Assembly (NCBI GenBank): GCA_905221615.1
Contig: CAJNDT010000990.1
Span: 411,108-475,107, forward strand
Length of the DNA: 64,000 nucleotides
Origin: Symbiodinium sp. CCMP2592
Lineage: Eukaryota; Sar; Dinophyceae; Suessiales; Symbiodiniaceae
Reading direction: 5' to 3'
A program made the position numbers and the translations under genes. Within the stretch, counting starts at the first letter, position 1; each line of letters starts with the position of its first letter. The notes under the pieces were generated by a model, which ran no database searches, was not told the DNA's origin, and saw only the letters and a program-made list of their open reading frames with translations. Positions 54,650-63,893 of this stretch are shown piece by piece.

Positions 54650-54850
54650 TTAGCTTGAGGGGTTCGGTGGAGGTTCAGGGTCTTCTGGAACCGTGAACCC
54701 GGACACTGAAAAAGGAAAAGATTTGACAATGAACGACTTATAGCATAGTCAAGCAAGTCTTCTGTATCGCTCGAGCACACAGGAACATCCATAGTAAGCT
54801 CGGCAGAATGCTGATAACGACTATCTCGAATAAGCTTTAACAACACCAGT
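54650..54850 (-). CDS. Hypothetical terminal exons, minus strand
   Basis: Terminal exon 54650-54705 follows a textbook pyrimidine tract (CTTTTCCTTTTTCAG|TGTCC) and reads SGFTVPEDPEPPPNPSS then stop TAA. The upstream exon ends at 54738 (donor GCTATAA|GTCGTT) and reads QHSAELTMDVPVCSSDTEDL; the two join in phase. The intron 54706-54737 would be only 32 bases. The first exon start is uncertain (about 54840). Acidic Pro-rich C-terminus; no family recognised. Confidence 0.55.
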
Positions 54851-54859
54851 ATTAAGCTC

Positions 54860-55150
54860 GACTCGACAGAATGCTCACAACTTAACGAGCACCTTGAACG
54901 CAGCTTTAAGCCTCTAAGCCCTGAATTGACCTCAAACCGTCCGGCTAAACCGTTCTAACGTCTAGACCCTGGCACCTCAACCCGTTGCAATTGCGACACC
55001 TCTACACACCTACGCCGGAAGGCGTTCAACCTCTCACCCTTAACCCCCAAAGCCCTTTAACCCCCAACACTGCGACCCAAAATCCGTACGCCCCAAACAC
55101 CTGACTCCTTGTGCCCCAAACCTCACGCCCCCACAGCCATAGGCTTTTAC
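54860..55150. other. Gap 54.86-55.15 kb
   Basis: Pro/Thr-type CCC-rich sequence, weakly CCCTAAA-like. Nothing supported. Confidence 0.35.
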
Positions 55151-55153
55151 TCT

Positions 55154-55262
55154 CCCAGAAAGCCCAATACCCCTTAATTAAGGAATATACCTTGAATCAT
55201 TAGGGGCTTCATATTATGATTTAGGCTATATTCCTTAGTTAAGGGGTATTGGGCTCTCTGGG
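55154..55262. repeat. Family A palindromic element, copy
   Basis: CCCAGAAAGCCCAATACCCC to GGGGTATTGGGCTCTCTGGG, best-preserved A copy, with CTTAATTAAGGAATATACC arms. Confidence 0.9.
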
Positions 55263-55279
55263 CTCGTCGTTTTCAACCT

Positions 55280-55860
55280 CTAAGTGGCCCAGGTCAGCCC
55301 GTGGAACTGCACCGCAGCCAGCTTCTGCGAGCGAAGGAAGCACCTGAGGTAGACTTCAAAACGGTTTAGGGTTTTAGGGTTTAGGGCTTCGGGTTTAAAG
55401 TTTAGGTGTATCAAACTCAAGTTTGAAGAGTTTGCGCTAGAATTGAGGCCGTTTCGGACTTCTATTCAAATTCTAAGCTAACGCCGAGGCTTTAGTCCGG
55501 TTGAGGGCTCAAGCTCGAGGGTTTGACCTTCATGGCTGGCGGAGCGGAGTATCTTGAAGCATTGCTACGTGCCGATTTCAACAGTCCCCAAACTTATTTA
55601 TGATTAGGGCCTTATATTGGACAATGAGGGAAACTAACACTATCCCAAATCGATACCCGCATTATTAGGGTTAGATAATGTGGGTTTACGTTTACGTGTT
55701 TTAATATCTCCTACGGCTGTACGCAGCCGAAAAACTTAGAAGGTTGATGTCGGAGAGCTTAGTATGAAACCCCACAGCCTAAGCCTAAGCTAAAGATTGA
55801 CACGCGGAATTTCCGCTTCTCTCCTGCTCTTTGCCGTGGCACTTGGCGCCGCTGAGGTCC
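55280..55860. other. Gap 55.3-55.86 kb
   Basis: Unique sequence with a TTTAGGG patch at 55365-55390. No gene supported. Confidence 0.35.
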
Positions 55861-55883
55861 GTGGTGATCCGCCACCTGCAAAA

Positions 55884-55974
55884 CTTACCTCTGGTTAGTA
55901 GGGAATGGAACAATGGCAGCAATAGTAGTTATAATTGTACCCCATTCCTCCATTCCCTACTAACCAAAGGTAAG
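55884..55974. repeat. Single-copy palindrome O
   Basis: CTTACCTCTGGTTAGTAGGG at the left, inverted CCCTACTAACCAAAGGTAAG at the right, 91 bp. The tips CTTACCT and AGGTAAG contain splice-donor-like GGTAAG on both strands. Confidence 0.75.
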
Positions 55975-56206
55975 AAAAGAGGCTTAGGGTTTAGTTTCGG
56001 GTTTTGGGCCGAGGGTCCTTCTCTACGGTTTCGGAGTCTACGGATAGGGCGAGGTGCGTAGGGTTTTGGCATGGAGCGGTGTTTTCAGGTTGCCGGTTTT
56101 GAGTTTGCTCAAGACTGTGCTTCTATTAGGGAACCCTCTGGAAGAGTATTTCTGATTTTTCAGCACCTTCGGTATCAACTTTGCCACATGAAACTGCCTG
56201 CTTCCA

Positions 56207-56386
56207 GGGAGCTCCCCTTAACTAAGGAATAGACCTCAAAGCATTAGGGGCTTCACATTATGATTGAAGCGAACTTCCTTAGTTAAGGGGTGATGGAGCC
56301 CCCTAAAACCCTAACCCTATCGATCCCTTAAAGGAACCCGAGGCCCTAGGTATTCCTTGATTAAGGGGGTATTGGGCTCTCTGCGT
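56207..56386. repeat. Family A variant plus half element
   Basis: GGAGCTCCCCTTAACTAAGG to CCTTAGTTAAGGGGTGATGG (56207-56302), then a right half TTGATTAAGGGGGTATTGGG at 56353-56386. Confidence 0.65.
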
Positions 56387-56398
56387 TGGCAGGCCCTC

Positions 56399-56778
56399 AG
56401 ACCCCCAACAAAGCTACGGGGTTAGGGTTTAGGGTTTAGGGTTTAGGGTTTAGGGTTTAGGGTTTAGGGTTTAGGATTTCGGGTTTAGGGTTTAGGATTT
56501 AGGGTTTAGGGTTTAGGGTTTAGGGTTTAGGATTTAGGGTTTAGGATTTAGGGTTTAGGATTTAGGATTTAGGGTTTAGGGTTTAGGGTTTAGGGTTTAG
56601 GGTTTAGGGTTTAGGATTTAGGGTTTAGGATTTAGGGTTTAGGGTTTAGGGTTTAGGGTTTAGGATTTAGGGTTTAGGGTTTAGGGTTTAGGGTTTAGGG
56701 TTTAGGATTTAGGGTTTAGGATTTAGGGTTTAGGGTTTAGGGTTTAGGATTTAGGGAGACCCCCAACAAAGCTACGGG
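56399..56778. repeat. Interstitial telomeric array with flanking 22-bp direct repeat
   Basis: 56421-56756 is 336 bp (48 heptamers) of TTTAGGG with TTTAGGA variants and one TTTCGGG. An identical 22-bp sequence, AGACCCCCAACA to GCTACGGG, lies on both sides at 56399-56420 and 56757-56778. This is the longest and purest telomeric array in the window. Confidence 0.95.
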
Positions 56779-56839
56779 CTTAGGGTCAAACTCTGCCCAA
56801 CCTTGTCACACACTCTTCTCGCTGAGGTTGTTCTTCCAT

Positions 56840-56960
56840 AGCTACTCTTTTTTTGTACCATACAATAGCATACCGTACCATAGCATGCCATGCCTTTTAT
56901 TCCATACCATACCTTGCCATGCAATGGCCTGCCAGACCACACCACAGTACAATACGTTAC
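56840..56960. other. CATACCATA/CCATGCC degenerate repeats
   Basis: ACCATACAATAGCATACCG and CATGCCATGCC-type units; low complexity. Confidence 0.6.
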
Positions 56961-57009
56961 CCTACTTTACCTGCTACTTTCATACATACACACCCAGGAA
57001 AAACATGTG

Positions 57010-57200
57010 CACCCATGCGCACAACACACAGGTTCCATGGAAGCCCGGCCGTGAAGTGGCGAAAATGGCGACGGTGTCGCTCCAGGTTCCCGACGCCTCG
57101 AGCTTGCGGAAAACCTGGGCTTGCAAGCTTTTGAACAAATCGTCGCGAACTACCATTAGCAAGCGCTCGCTTCTGCTGCAGGCTGTTCTGCGCTGAAGCG
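57010..57200 (-). CDS. Hypothetical exon, minus strand
   Basis: Minus frame strongly protein-like: LLMVVRDDLFKSLQAQVF, RKLEASGTWSDTVAIFATSR, then PGFHGTCVLCAW. The frame is open from 57342 to 56980, but only about 57010-57200 reads as ordered protein. A donor is available at about 57008 (CATGG|GTGCAC). The acceptor is not fixed (candidates CTTCAG|CGCAGA and TGCAG|CAGAAG). The competing minus frame with Arg/His-rich sequence is less likely. No family named. Confidence 0.5.
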
Positions 57201-57329
57201 CGATGCTGGGCTCCGGCGACAGGTTCATTCTGGAAGCAGGCAGAGTCCACGATTGCACCTGACGGCCACGTCCGGCGTTTCGGATTCGGGGCTTGGGATT
57301 CTGAAGGCTTCTGCTGAAATCTGGTAGCC

Positions 57330-57418
57330 TAAAGGGGTCCAAGTATCGTTATGGTATATACTTAGACCCCCCAATATACCCTATAAGTATACACCCGAAT
57401 GATACTTGGACCCTTTGG
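57330..57418. repeat. Single-copy palindrome P
   Basis: CTAAAGGGGTCCAAGTATCG at the left, inverted GATACTTGGACCCTTTGGG at the right, 89 bp, AT-rich centre. Confidence 0.75.
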
Positions 57419-57419
57419 G

Positions 57420-57795
57420 TAGACTGCAGGAGTTTGCGGGCTGAGGCCTAGAATTTGGGGTTGCAGTACCTGAGTCCGTGTTCTTCAAGACTTGACAGCA
57501 CAAAAGCTTGCATGCTGTAGAATTTAATTGAAAAAAGGCATCTAACCCCGAGGTCTCAACCCCCAAGCCTAAACCCCTAAAACGTAAGATCCAAACCCCA
57601 CAAACCCTTCTTTTCGCAGGCTCTCGAAATCTTGGGTTTGCGGCAAACCTGGGCTAAAGGCTCTGGAGTTTCTTGGGGATGCAAGTTGAGGCCGATGGTC
57701 TTGGAGCCAGCGGGTGGCTACGTCTCCGGGGTGTAGGATTACGGTGCGAGGCTTCTTAAGGGAAGTCGGGTTGAAGTTGATCGGGTTTTCTCGGG
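57420..57795. other. Gap 57.4-57.8 kb
   Basis: Unique sequence with weak telomere-type patches; no supported gene. Confidence 0.35.
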
Positions 57796-57799
57796 TTTA

Positions 57800-57919
57800 C
57801 CCAGAGCGCCCAACACCCCTTCAGTAAGGAATATAACTCAAATCATAATATGAAACCCCTGATGATTTAAGGTCTACTGGTATACTCCGCCGTAATTATG
57901 GGGTATTGGGCTCTCTGGG
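57800..57919. repeat. Family A palindromic element, copy
   Basis: CCCAGAGCGCCCAACACCCC to GGGGTATTGGGCTCTCTGGG. Confidence 0.8.
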
Positions 57920-58079
57920 TGGGGCTTCATGTTCTATCAGGCTTTTACGGCATTTGGAGCCTTTAAAGTTCGGGGTTTCGGGCTGAAGGTTTCGGGGTTC
58001 AGGGCCGAGGGCTTTGAGGCTTGCGCCTGAACTGCCGGGAGCAATGCAACCAGGTCAAAAGCCCTGGAAGGCTATGGTC

Positions 58080-58176
58080 GGAACCTGATTAAGAAGCCCT
58101 GGCCTTATAACCCCCAAAATAGTAGGATTCACATCAGGAACCCTAATAACGCCCCAAGGTTTCTTGATCAGGTTCC
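58080..58176. repeat. Family K palindromic element, copy 1
   Basis: GGAACCTGATTAAGAAGCCC at the left, inverted GGTTTCTTGATCAGGTTCC at the right. Second copy at 62994-63091. Confidence 0.75.
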
Positions 58177-58359
58177 TACATCATTATAGTACCCCAATGG
58201 ACCCCGTATAGTAACCCTTTTAGACCCCTTTAAAGGAACTACTCTAATCGACCAAAGATCTCCTAAACCCTACACTTGATCCCCAAGCCGAAACAAGACA
58301 CAGGCCCCCTGGAAAAGCCCGAACATCTGCCCGCCACAATCCTCAATAACACCCTGAAG

Positions 58360-58631
58360 GTTGCCGGTCGGGCGCCGGCGAAAACTCGGCGACAATCTCC
58401 ACGAACACGCCACTTTGCTTGCCGGCACCAGTCAAGAAGATGGCCCTGCTGCAGCTGCTACTTGCTCGCTGGGGGCTGTGAAGGAACATTCAGGGTACTA
58501 TACTGAACTTAGAACCCTAGCAAAAATTATATTTTTAGCTGTTTCTTAGGGGTTATAATAACCAAAAAATTTTAAAAAAGTATTTCTAAGTACCACTAAG
58601 GGCATACAAAATCTCGGGCTGGCAGCTTTGA
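58360..58631 (+). CDS. Hypothetical gene P10, last two exons, split by an introner-like element
   Basis: Exon 58360-58494: acceptor CCTGAAG|GTTGCC, 44 codons (RKLGDNLHEHATLLAG, then QEDGPAAAATCSLGAVKEH), then CAGG|GTACTA. The element 58495-58600 follows, and 58601-58631 (AG|GGCATAC, AYKISGWQL, stop TGA) continues in phase. This is the clearest case of an exact element-sized intron in the window. Upstream exons are not identified, no family recognised. Confidence 0.55.
58495..58600 (+). mobile_element. Family I introner-like element, copy 3
   Basis: 106 bp from GTACTATACTGAACTTAGAA to AGTACCACTAAG, core AACCCTAGCAAAAATTATAT and TTTTTAGCTGTTTCTTAGGG. Starts GT, ends AG. Internal ACTTAGAA near the left end and TTCTAAGT near the right end are inverted copies, a possible short terminal inverted repeat. 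Confidence 0.75.
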
Positions 58632-58693
58632 GGTTCAGGGTTCCATGCCGATGACGCTGGGGGTTTACGGTTTAGGGTTTTGGGTTTTGGGTT

Positions 58694-58819
58694 TACTCGG
58701 AAGGGCAGGGGACTTAGTAAGTAGGGTTTAAGTAGGGAGTTATAAGTACCTTAAATGGAGTTACCCCAATTATAACCCTACTTATAACCTACTTACTAAG
58801 TCCCCTGCCCTTCCAAGTA
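58694..58819. repeat. Family B palindromic element, copy
   Basis: TACTCGGAAGGGCAGGGGAC to CCCCTGCCCTTCCAAGTA, with GTAAGTAGGG arms. Confidence 0.85.
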
Positions 58820-58914
58820 GGGTTTAGGGTCTCGAACTCAACGACATGGGCCTTCTCAGACTCTGAGCCTCAAAGCATTTGCAATGCCACCGGCCCCAGC
58901 CCTTCTTCTTATGC

Positions 58915-59011
58915 TAGGTTCCTGAGTCGCGCGTTTACAACCGGGGTACATCCGGTCTTAATAAGGGGACCCTAAAATAACAGGGCAAAAGGTCACTACT
59001 CAGGAACCTGG
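58915..59011. repeat. Palindrome with GGTTCCTGAGT ends
   Basis: TAGGTTCCTGAGTCGCG at the left and ACTCAGGAACCTGG at the right, with AATAAGGGGACCC inside. Tips resemble family K. Confidence 0.5.
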
Positions 59012-59329
59012 TGCGTGGAGAGTCTATCGGGGCACAGTTTCCAGAGGTTATGAACATCTCACCGTCAAGGGCGCAATGATGGTGAGTGCTTCACGTGATG
59101 GTGCTGTCATGAAGTTGAAACATGAGTATGAACATGATCCTTGGTATTGAGACTGGGACTAAGATTACTATGAACATTGAGATGTATGTCTTGAGCCTCA
59201 ATACGAATGAGACTGATATTTGCGGTGTTTCTACTGACGGGTGTATAATTTTCTGCAGCAGCTCACTTTGAAAGTATAGATGCTTGTCGCTTCTCCTTGT
59301 TGTCGTTATAATTACTGAAGCTGCTGCAT

Positions 59330-59351
59330 CGTGCTACCACTACTACTCCTG

Positions 59352-59419
<68 letters not shown>

Positions 59420-59645
59420 GCTACTGCTACTGCTACTGCTACTGCTACTGTTACTGCTACTGCCACCGCTACTGTTGCTACTGCTACTGCTACTGCTATG
59501 CTACTCTGCTACTGCCACCGCCACAGCTACCGCTACTGCTACTGCTACTCGTACTGCTACTCCTGCTGCTGCTCCTGCTGCTGCTACTACTGCGACTACT
59601 ACGACTACGACTACGACTACGACCACGACGACGACTACTACTACA
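59330..59645. repeat. CTA/CTG trinucleotide microsatellite
   Basis: Over 300 bp of CTACTACTA, CTACTGCTA and ACGACTACG units; gives poly-Leu, poly-Tyr and poly-Val frames. Not a gene. Confidence 0.95.
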
Positions 59646-59787
59646 TCCTTACAATACTCTTGTAATCAGGAAGTTTGAGAAAACCTTGTTCAATCAACAG
59701 ACCTGCTAACAAAAATTAAAAAGCAGATCCGAAATTCAGAAAACCTTCTTCAATGAACCGACTTGTTGCCAAAACATCGTCCCTAAT

Positions 59788-59975
59788 ATAGGGGCCTTAA
59801 TGGTTAGAATATGGTTTTGGGGGCCACTAGACTATAACTACAACAAGGAACTCGCCAAAATAGTATAGGTAATCATTTAGCCCCGTATGTTAGGCTTATG
59901 GGGTTTACGGGGGTTCCTATTGTTTTACGGTATAGGACACCCCCAAACCGCATTCTAAATATTCAGGCCCCTATA
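59788..59975. repeat. Family G element and adjacent G-like palindrome
   Basis: GGGGCCTTAATGGTTAGAAT to AGGTAATCATTTAGCCCC (59788-59888), followed at 59893-59975 by a G-like copy ending GCATTCTAAATATTCAGGCC. Confidence 0.65.
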
Positions 59976-60135
59976 AACCCTAAACCCTATAAACCCTAAA
60001 CCCTATAAACCCCAAACCTAAACCCTATAAACCCTAAACCCTAAACCCTATAAGTCCTAAACCCTAAACCCTATAACCCCTAAACCCTATAAACCCTAGA
60101 CCCTAAACGCTAAACCCTATAGGCCCTAAACCCTG
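59965..60135. repeat. CCCTATAAACCCTAAA minisatellite
   Basis: Tandem CCCTAAACCCTATAAA units over about 165 bp. Confidence 0.85.
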
Positions 60136-60380
60136 CAGTACCGGATCCAAAAGCGGCCCAGTCGCCTCTGCTCCCGCACCAGCTTCGCCGGCTTCCATGG
60201 CCCTTTGACTCCCGCGGCCATGGGCTGAGCTATGGGGTTCAGGGGTTTAGGGGTTCAGGGGTTTAGGGTTCAGACCTCTTGGGCAATTGTGGCTCTCCGG
60301 TTTAGGGTTTAGGGGGTGCGAGTCTTCGATGTTGAGAGTGCTGCGTTGACTTGGGTTTGGGTTTGAGATGGCTTAAAAGA

Positions 60381-60722
60381 TCAGGGTTGGCGGCAGTTGT
60401 TGGGTAATAGGTGCATGGTCAAGGGTGGTCGGCCGTCTGTATACGAAAAAGTAACAAGAAGTACAATCAAATACGATCCAGAGACTGCGCCGACCTGTGT
60501 GAAAGTTCCGCAGCTTACCATGTCGGGCTGGGTTAGGCTGGTTCCGGGCAAGGGGTCATGGCCGCCCGACGCGTAGAGCAAAACAGCTGCGCAGACGCAG
60601 GCACACTCACGGGCAAAGCGCAATGCTCCACTGCAAAGGTCCACCCGATCGTCGAGTAATGATGCATTGCTGAGAAGGTTTTCTACGATTATGCCCTGAA
60701 ACAGATGTGGCGGAATCGCAAC
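60381..60722 (-). CDS. Hypothetical terminal exon, 113 residues, minus strand
   Basis: Acceptor TAAGTGCAG|GTTGCG at 60722, then a frame open to TGA at 60381. It reads IPPHLFQGIIVENLLSNAS, DLCSGALRFARECACV and a hydrophobic SYLIVLLVTFSY near the end. A consensus donor lies inside (GACATG|GTAAGC) and an acceptor 24 bases later (CACACAG|GTCGGC); the 24 bases keep frame either way. It lies directly downstream of the broken two-domain copy. Not recognised. Confidence 0.55.
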   Translation of the reverse strand, partial: VAIPPHLFQGIIVENLLSNASLLDDRVDLCSGALRFARECACVCAAVLLYASGGHDPLPGTSLTQPDMVSCGTFTQVGAVSGSYLIVLLVTFSYTDGRPPLTMHLLPNNCRQP

Positions 60723-60728
60723 CTGCAC

Positions 60729-61840
60729 TTAGCAGAGAACAGATGCCAAAAAATGGCATCCTGCATATTCCAGCTGACTCCGAAAGGCGTGGAATGCTTT
60801 TGGGACTTCCATGCCGCGTCTGCGAACATAAACATCGAGATTATCTTCTGTTGCCGAACTCCGCACTCCCACCGCCGTGTAGCGAAGATTGCCACATCCC
60901 TGGAAAAAGTCCACCCCAAGAGGGCCACAGTGCGAGCCAAAGCCTGTCAAATGCATCCGCCTCCCGAAATCTTTCCTTGGCACCGTTTATCTTGCTGAAG
61001 CTGCAACGCCGTGCTCAAGCCTTCGTGTTCAGTATTCTGGAATGCTCTGGCATCGTCCCTTGTCAGTCCAGTCGACAGGAAAGGGGCACAGCTTCTGTAA
61101 AATGGCTTCGCAGGCGGATCGATTGATTGGTATATTCCTCTTGTTTTTGACCATGACTCTGTGCCCATGTGCCGCTGTTGCTTTGCCTTGCCTCTGAACT
61201 GCAGTGCGAAGGTCATGCTTCACATTGTGAACTGCATCGGACGTGTCAACCACAAGGTACAAGTCATCAAAGGGCGCATGCGTCCGAACGCCGGCCTCTT
61301 GGAACTTCACTGATCGGAAATTCACGAACCAAGTGCTGACGCTTGGCAGCCATGACAGCCTGCTGCTTTTGCATTCCACCTTCCGACCCCCCAGCGTCCA
61401 ATCCCATGCAGTCCTGATGAACTGGTCTTCGCTGGCCATTCACGCAGGTGCCGAGGACAGACGATAGGCTCCGCCAGCTGGAGATGTGGGTACGCACTCG
61501 AGAGCACGCTCTTGCACAAGCTTTGTAGGATAACGCCTCGGCTGGACGAACTTATCCCAGACAGCGGGTGTCCGGTGTGTAAGTCGGACACCTTGCTCTG
61601 TCTTCGAACTCCTGCCTGGGGAATGCAACATGTTGCATTGTGCTGTTGCTCGTGCTCTCCGGGTTGTGCAGAATTCGGCTCTACCAAGGGTCTCACAGCG
61701 CAACACTTGCCGAATCCGCATGCCAGCACGGCCGTCACTACTTCGCACGGTGACCGAGCTTCCCAGTCATCCTGGGGCTTATGAGCAGCAGACAACGGAA
61801 CGCAAGCTATCGTGCGACAAGTGGCTCCTACACATCCCAA
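60729..61840 (-). pseudogene. Two-domain hypothetical protein, copy 2, decayed
   Basis: Homologue of the 5.76-7.1 kb gene. Matching pieces in order: SDLHTGHPLSG and LCKSVLSSAYPHLQL (61700-61480, one frame); AWDWTLGGRKVECK, APFDDLYLVVD, NVKHDLRTAV (61440-61130, another frame); READAFDRLWLAL (about 60980-60940, a third frame); VDFFQGCGNLRYTAVGVR and SQLEYAGCHFLASV (60940-60729). At least three frame changes, an in-frame stop at about 61029, and loss of much of the region between the two domains show it is broken. The upstream segment also changes frame near 61620. Useful mainly as a comparison to place the indel in copy 1. Confidence 0.75.
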
Positions 61841-62180
61841 AGCATGAAGATTTGAACGGTTACGCCATTCAGCCCAATGTCAGGCCCTCAACTGCATCTC
61901 GCAGGGGCAATGCTTGAACCGCAGAGTAACTCTGGCCGGCTGTCCGTAGTCTTCCCCGGTGCGACACATGCGGCACGTGCCAGCAGCAAACGGCATAAGC
62001 AGAGGGCAGAGCGAAGGGAGGATGCCCGACGGCCCACCGGGATGCCTTGGAGCAGTATCAGGTTTCATGTACTGGTCTAAAATTTGGAATGGCCTGTGGA
62101 AGCGCGTGACGAAAACAGGCTCCTACACATCCCAAACTAGGAGGCTCCAAACCATCAAGCCATGTAGCCGCATTAAAGCA
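61840..62180. other. Gap 61.84-62.18 kb
   Basis: GC-rich unique sequence upstream of copy 2. The phrase GGCTCCTACACATCCCAAA occurs at 61824 and 62120, so part is duplicated. No gene was resolved. Confidence 0.4.
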
Positions 62181-62389
62181 TAGTGTATTTTAAAGGACTA
62201 TGATGTTGTATGATCGTATGCTATATTAAATTGTATGATATGATTTTATAGTGCACTTCTACCAAACCCTGGCCCCCAAGGCTGTCACTTTTTGACACCT
62301 CCAGCTCGTTTCGTCCAGGCTGTCAAACTTGTTTTTCAATCCATGTTGCCAAGCAGCCAGCTCTAATTCCCGTTCCACTAAACCCCTGG

Positions 62390-62566
62390 GTAGTTATAAG
62401 GGGTCCTTTAAAGGGATCTATAGTGATTTTATAAGGGTATTGGTTTAGGGCCAACTCGGAGGTGCACGGGTAGTTATAAGTAGGGTTATAAGTTCCCTAG
62501 TATGGGTTATAAGTGTAGTTACCCCTACTTACAACCCTGCTTATAACTACCCATGAACCTCCAAGT
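62390..62566. repeat. B' composite unit, copy 2
   Basis: Begins with the half-element remnant CCTGGGTAGTTATAAGGGGT and the GATCTATAGTGATTTTATAAGG block, then the full palindrome 62453-62566 ending ACTACCCATGAACCTCCAAG. Same order as at 17763-17978. Confidence 0.75.
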
Positions 62567-62599
62567 GATTCCCTGTCTCCTCCCAGCTACACCTTCAGG

Positions 62600-62990
62600 T
62601 AAGCAAGCTTTACATTATCTTTTTGCTTTATTACACTATATCATACTACAATTAACTGGGTTATACCACATGATATCCTTCGACAAGCTACCATTATGTT
62701 AAACTTCATTGCATTACATTCTACCATATCATTATATTCTGAGAACTGAAACTTCCAAGACCACCAGCACGAGATCCAATCACTTTACGAAACTTGTTTT
62801 TGGGTGGCGAGACGATCGAGTCTGCTTAGGAAGTCTAGGGCTAATGGTTTAAAAGGATTTTGGGTTTCGGGCTTAAGGTTTAGGGTTCTAGTCAGAACTC
62901 AGCCGGGGTTCCACGACTTAAGGCCTGTGGCTAGCTGAAGATCTCCAACTACTGCCATGTGTGAAGATTGAAGTTGGTCGCATCTGTTAA
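62600..62990. other. Gap 62.6-62.99 kb
   Basis: AT-rich sequence with CATTATATTCTACCATATC-like phrases, then a telomere-type patch at 62860-62890. No gene. Confidence 0.4.
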
Positions 62991-62993
62991 TGT

Positions 62994-63091
62994 AGGAACC
63001 TGATTAAGAAACCTTGGGTGCTTCTTCGGGTTCCTTATATGAATCCTACTACTTTGGGGTTATAGGCCCAGGGTTCCTTAATCAGGTTCCT
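62994..63091. repeat. Family K palindromic element, copy 2
   Basis: AGGAACCTGATTAAGAAACC at the left, inverted GGTTCCTTAATCAGGTTCCT at the right. Confidence 0.8.
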
Positions 63092-63188
63092 CATCATCCT
63101 CAAACCCCTCAACAGTTTGTTTCAGGCATTTCGCGGCCAGAATTCTGACATGTACGCCAACCATCCATCCAACCGTGAAACCTCTTAC

Positions 63189-63407
63189 AAGGCCCGTGCG
63201 CACTGGTACGTGGCACTATGGCTGACTGCTGGCCCATCGGCTGCTGATTGGGGCGTCATCGTGCTTGAGGGATAAGGTTTCAGAGCAGTAGACTCGTTTC
63301 TGATCTGATTTTCAGGGGCTAACAGGCTCTGAGTGAGCTGCAAAGGAACAAGACGTTCGGCAGCAGCCGAAACTTCTGCCCTCAGCCGATTTGCTCGCCC
63401 ACGTCGT
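63189..63407 (-). CDS. Hypothetical internal exon, 73 codons, minus strand
   Basis: Acceptor GTGCTTTAG|ACGACG, a frame open throughout, and a consensus donor GGGCCTT|GTAAGAGG. Length fits the phases exactly (1 + 72 codons + 2). The start is basic (RRRGRANRLRAEV), followed by AAERLVPLQLTQSLLAPEN and a Ser/Pro-rich end. Other exons would lie outside the window or in the unresolved region below. No family recognised. Confidence 0.55.
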
Positions 63408-63499
63408 CTAAAGCACTTCAGTCTCTTCGGACAGAAGCTCACCGAATTGCCCAGTATCAGATATCGGCGCCCCCCCCCCGGCAAAGCTACGCAAGGATG

Positions 63500-63560
63500 C
63501 TATTTTGGGGGCTCCTTATCATAATTATCGTACGATATACCCCCCAAAACCCTAGACTAT
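63500..63560. repeat. G-like palindrome
   Basis: TTTTGGGGGCTCCTTATC and GATATACCCCCCAAAACCC form arms around ATAATTATCG. Confidence 0.5.
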
Positions 63561-63787
63561 TGAGATGACATACCAAATTGCATCCCAATCCCCAGTCCCA
63601 CAGCCAAGTCTCGAGACCCCCGGCCTAAGTCCGATTTGCCAAAGCCCGGGGACCCTGACATACACCCTACAACAGAAAGCCAGCATTTCCTAAGCCTTCA
63701 TATCTAAACGACTGCGCGAGCGTTGGTCACGCTAAGGCCAACGCTCCGCAGAGGAGAGCCTCCACAACGCTGTGCAAAACCATAATA

Positions 63788-63893
63788 TACTGGCCATTAT
63801 AAATAGTCTAGGGTTTTGGGGGTATATCGTACTATAATTATAATAAGAAACCTCCAAAAATAGTAGTTCTAGGTAATTTCAAGGCCCCTATAT
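63788..63893. repeat. Family G-related element
   Basis: GGCCATTATAAATAGTCTAGG at the left (in part), ATAGTAGTTCTAGGTAATTTC and AAGGCCCC at the right, with CGTACTATAATTATAATAAG in the centre. Confidence 0.55.

Noticed and set aside
59263..59709. Long Tyr-, Leu- and Val-rich ORFs on both strands
   Set aside because: Translations of the CTA/CTG trinucleotide tract; open because the unit contains no stop in those frames.
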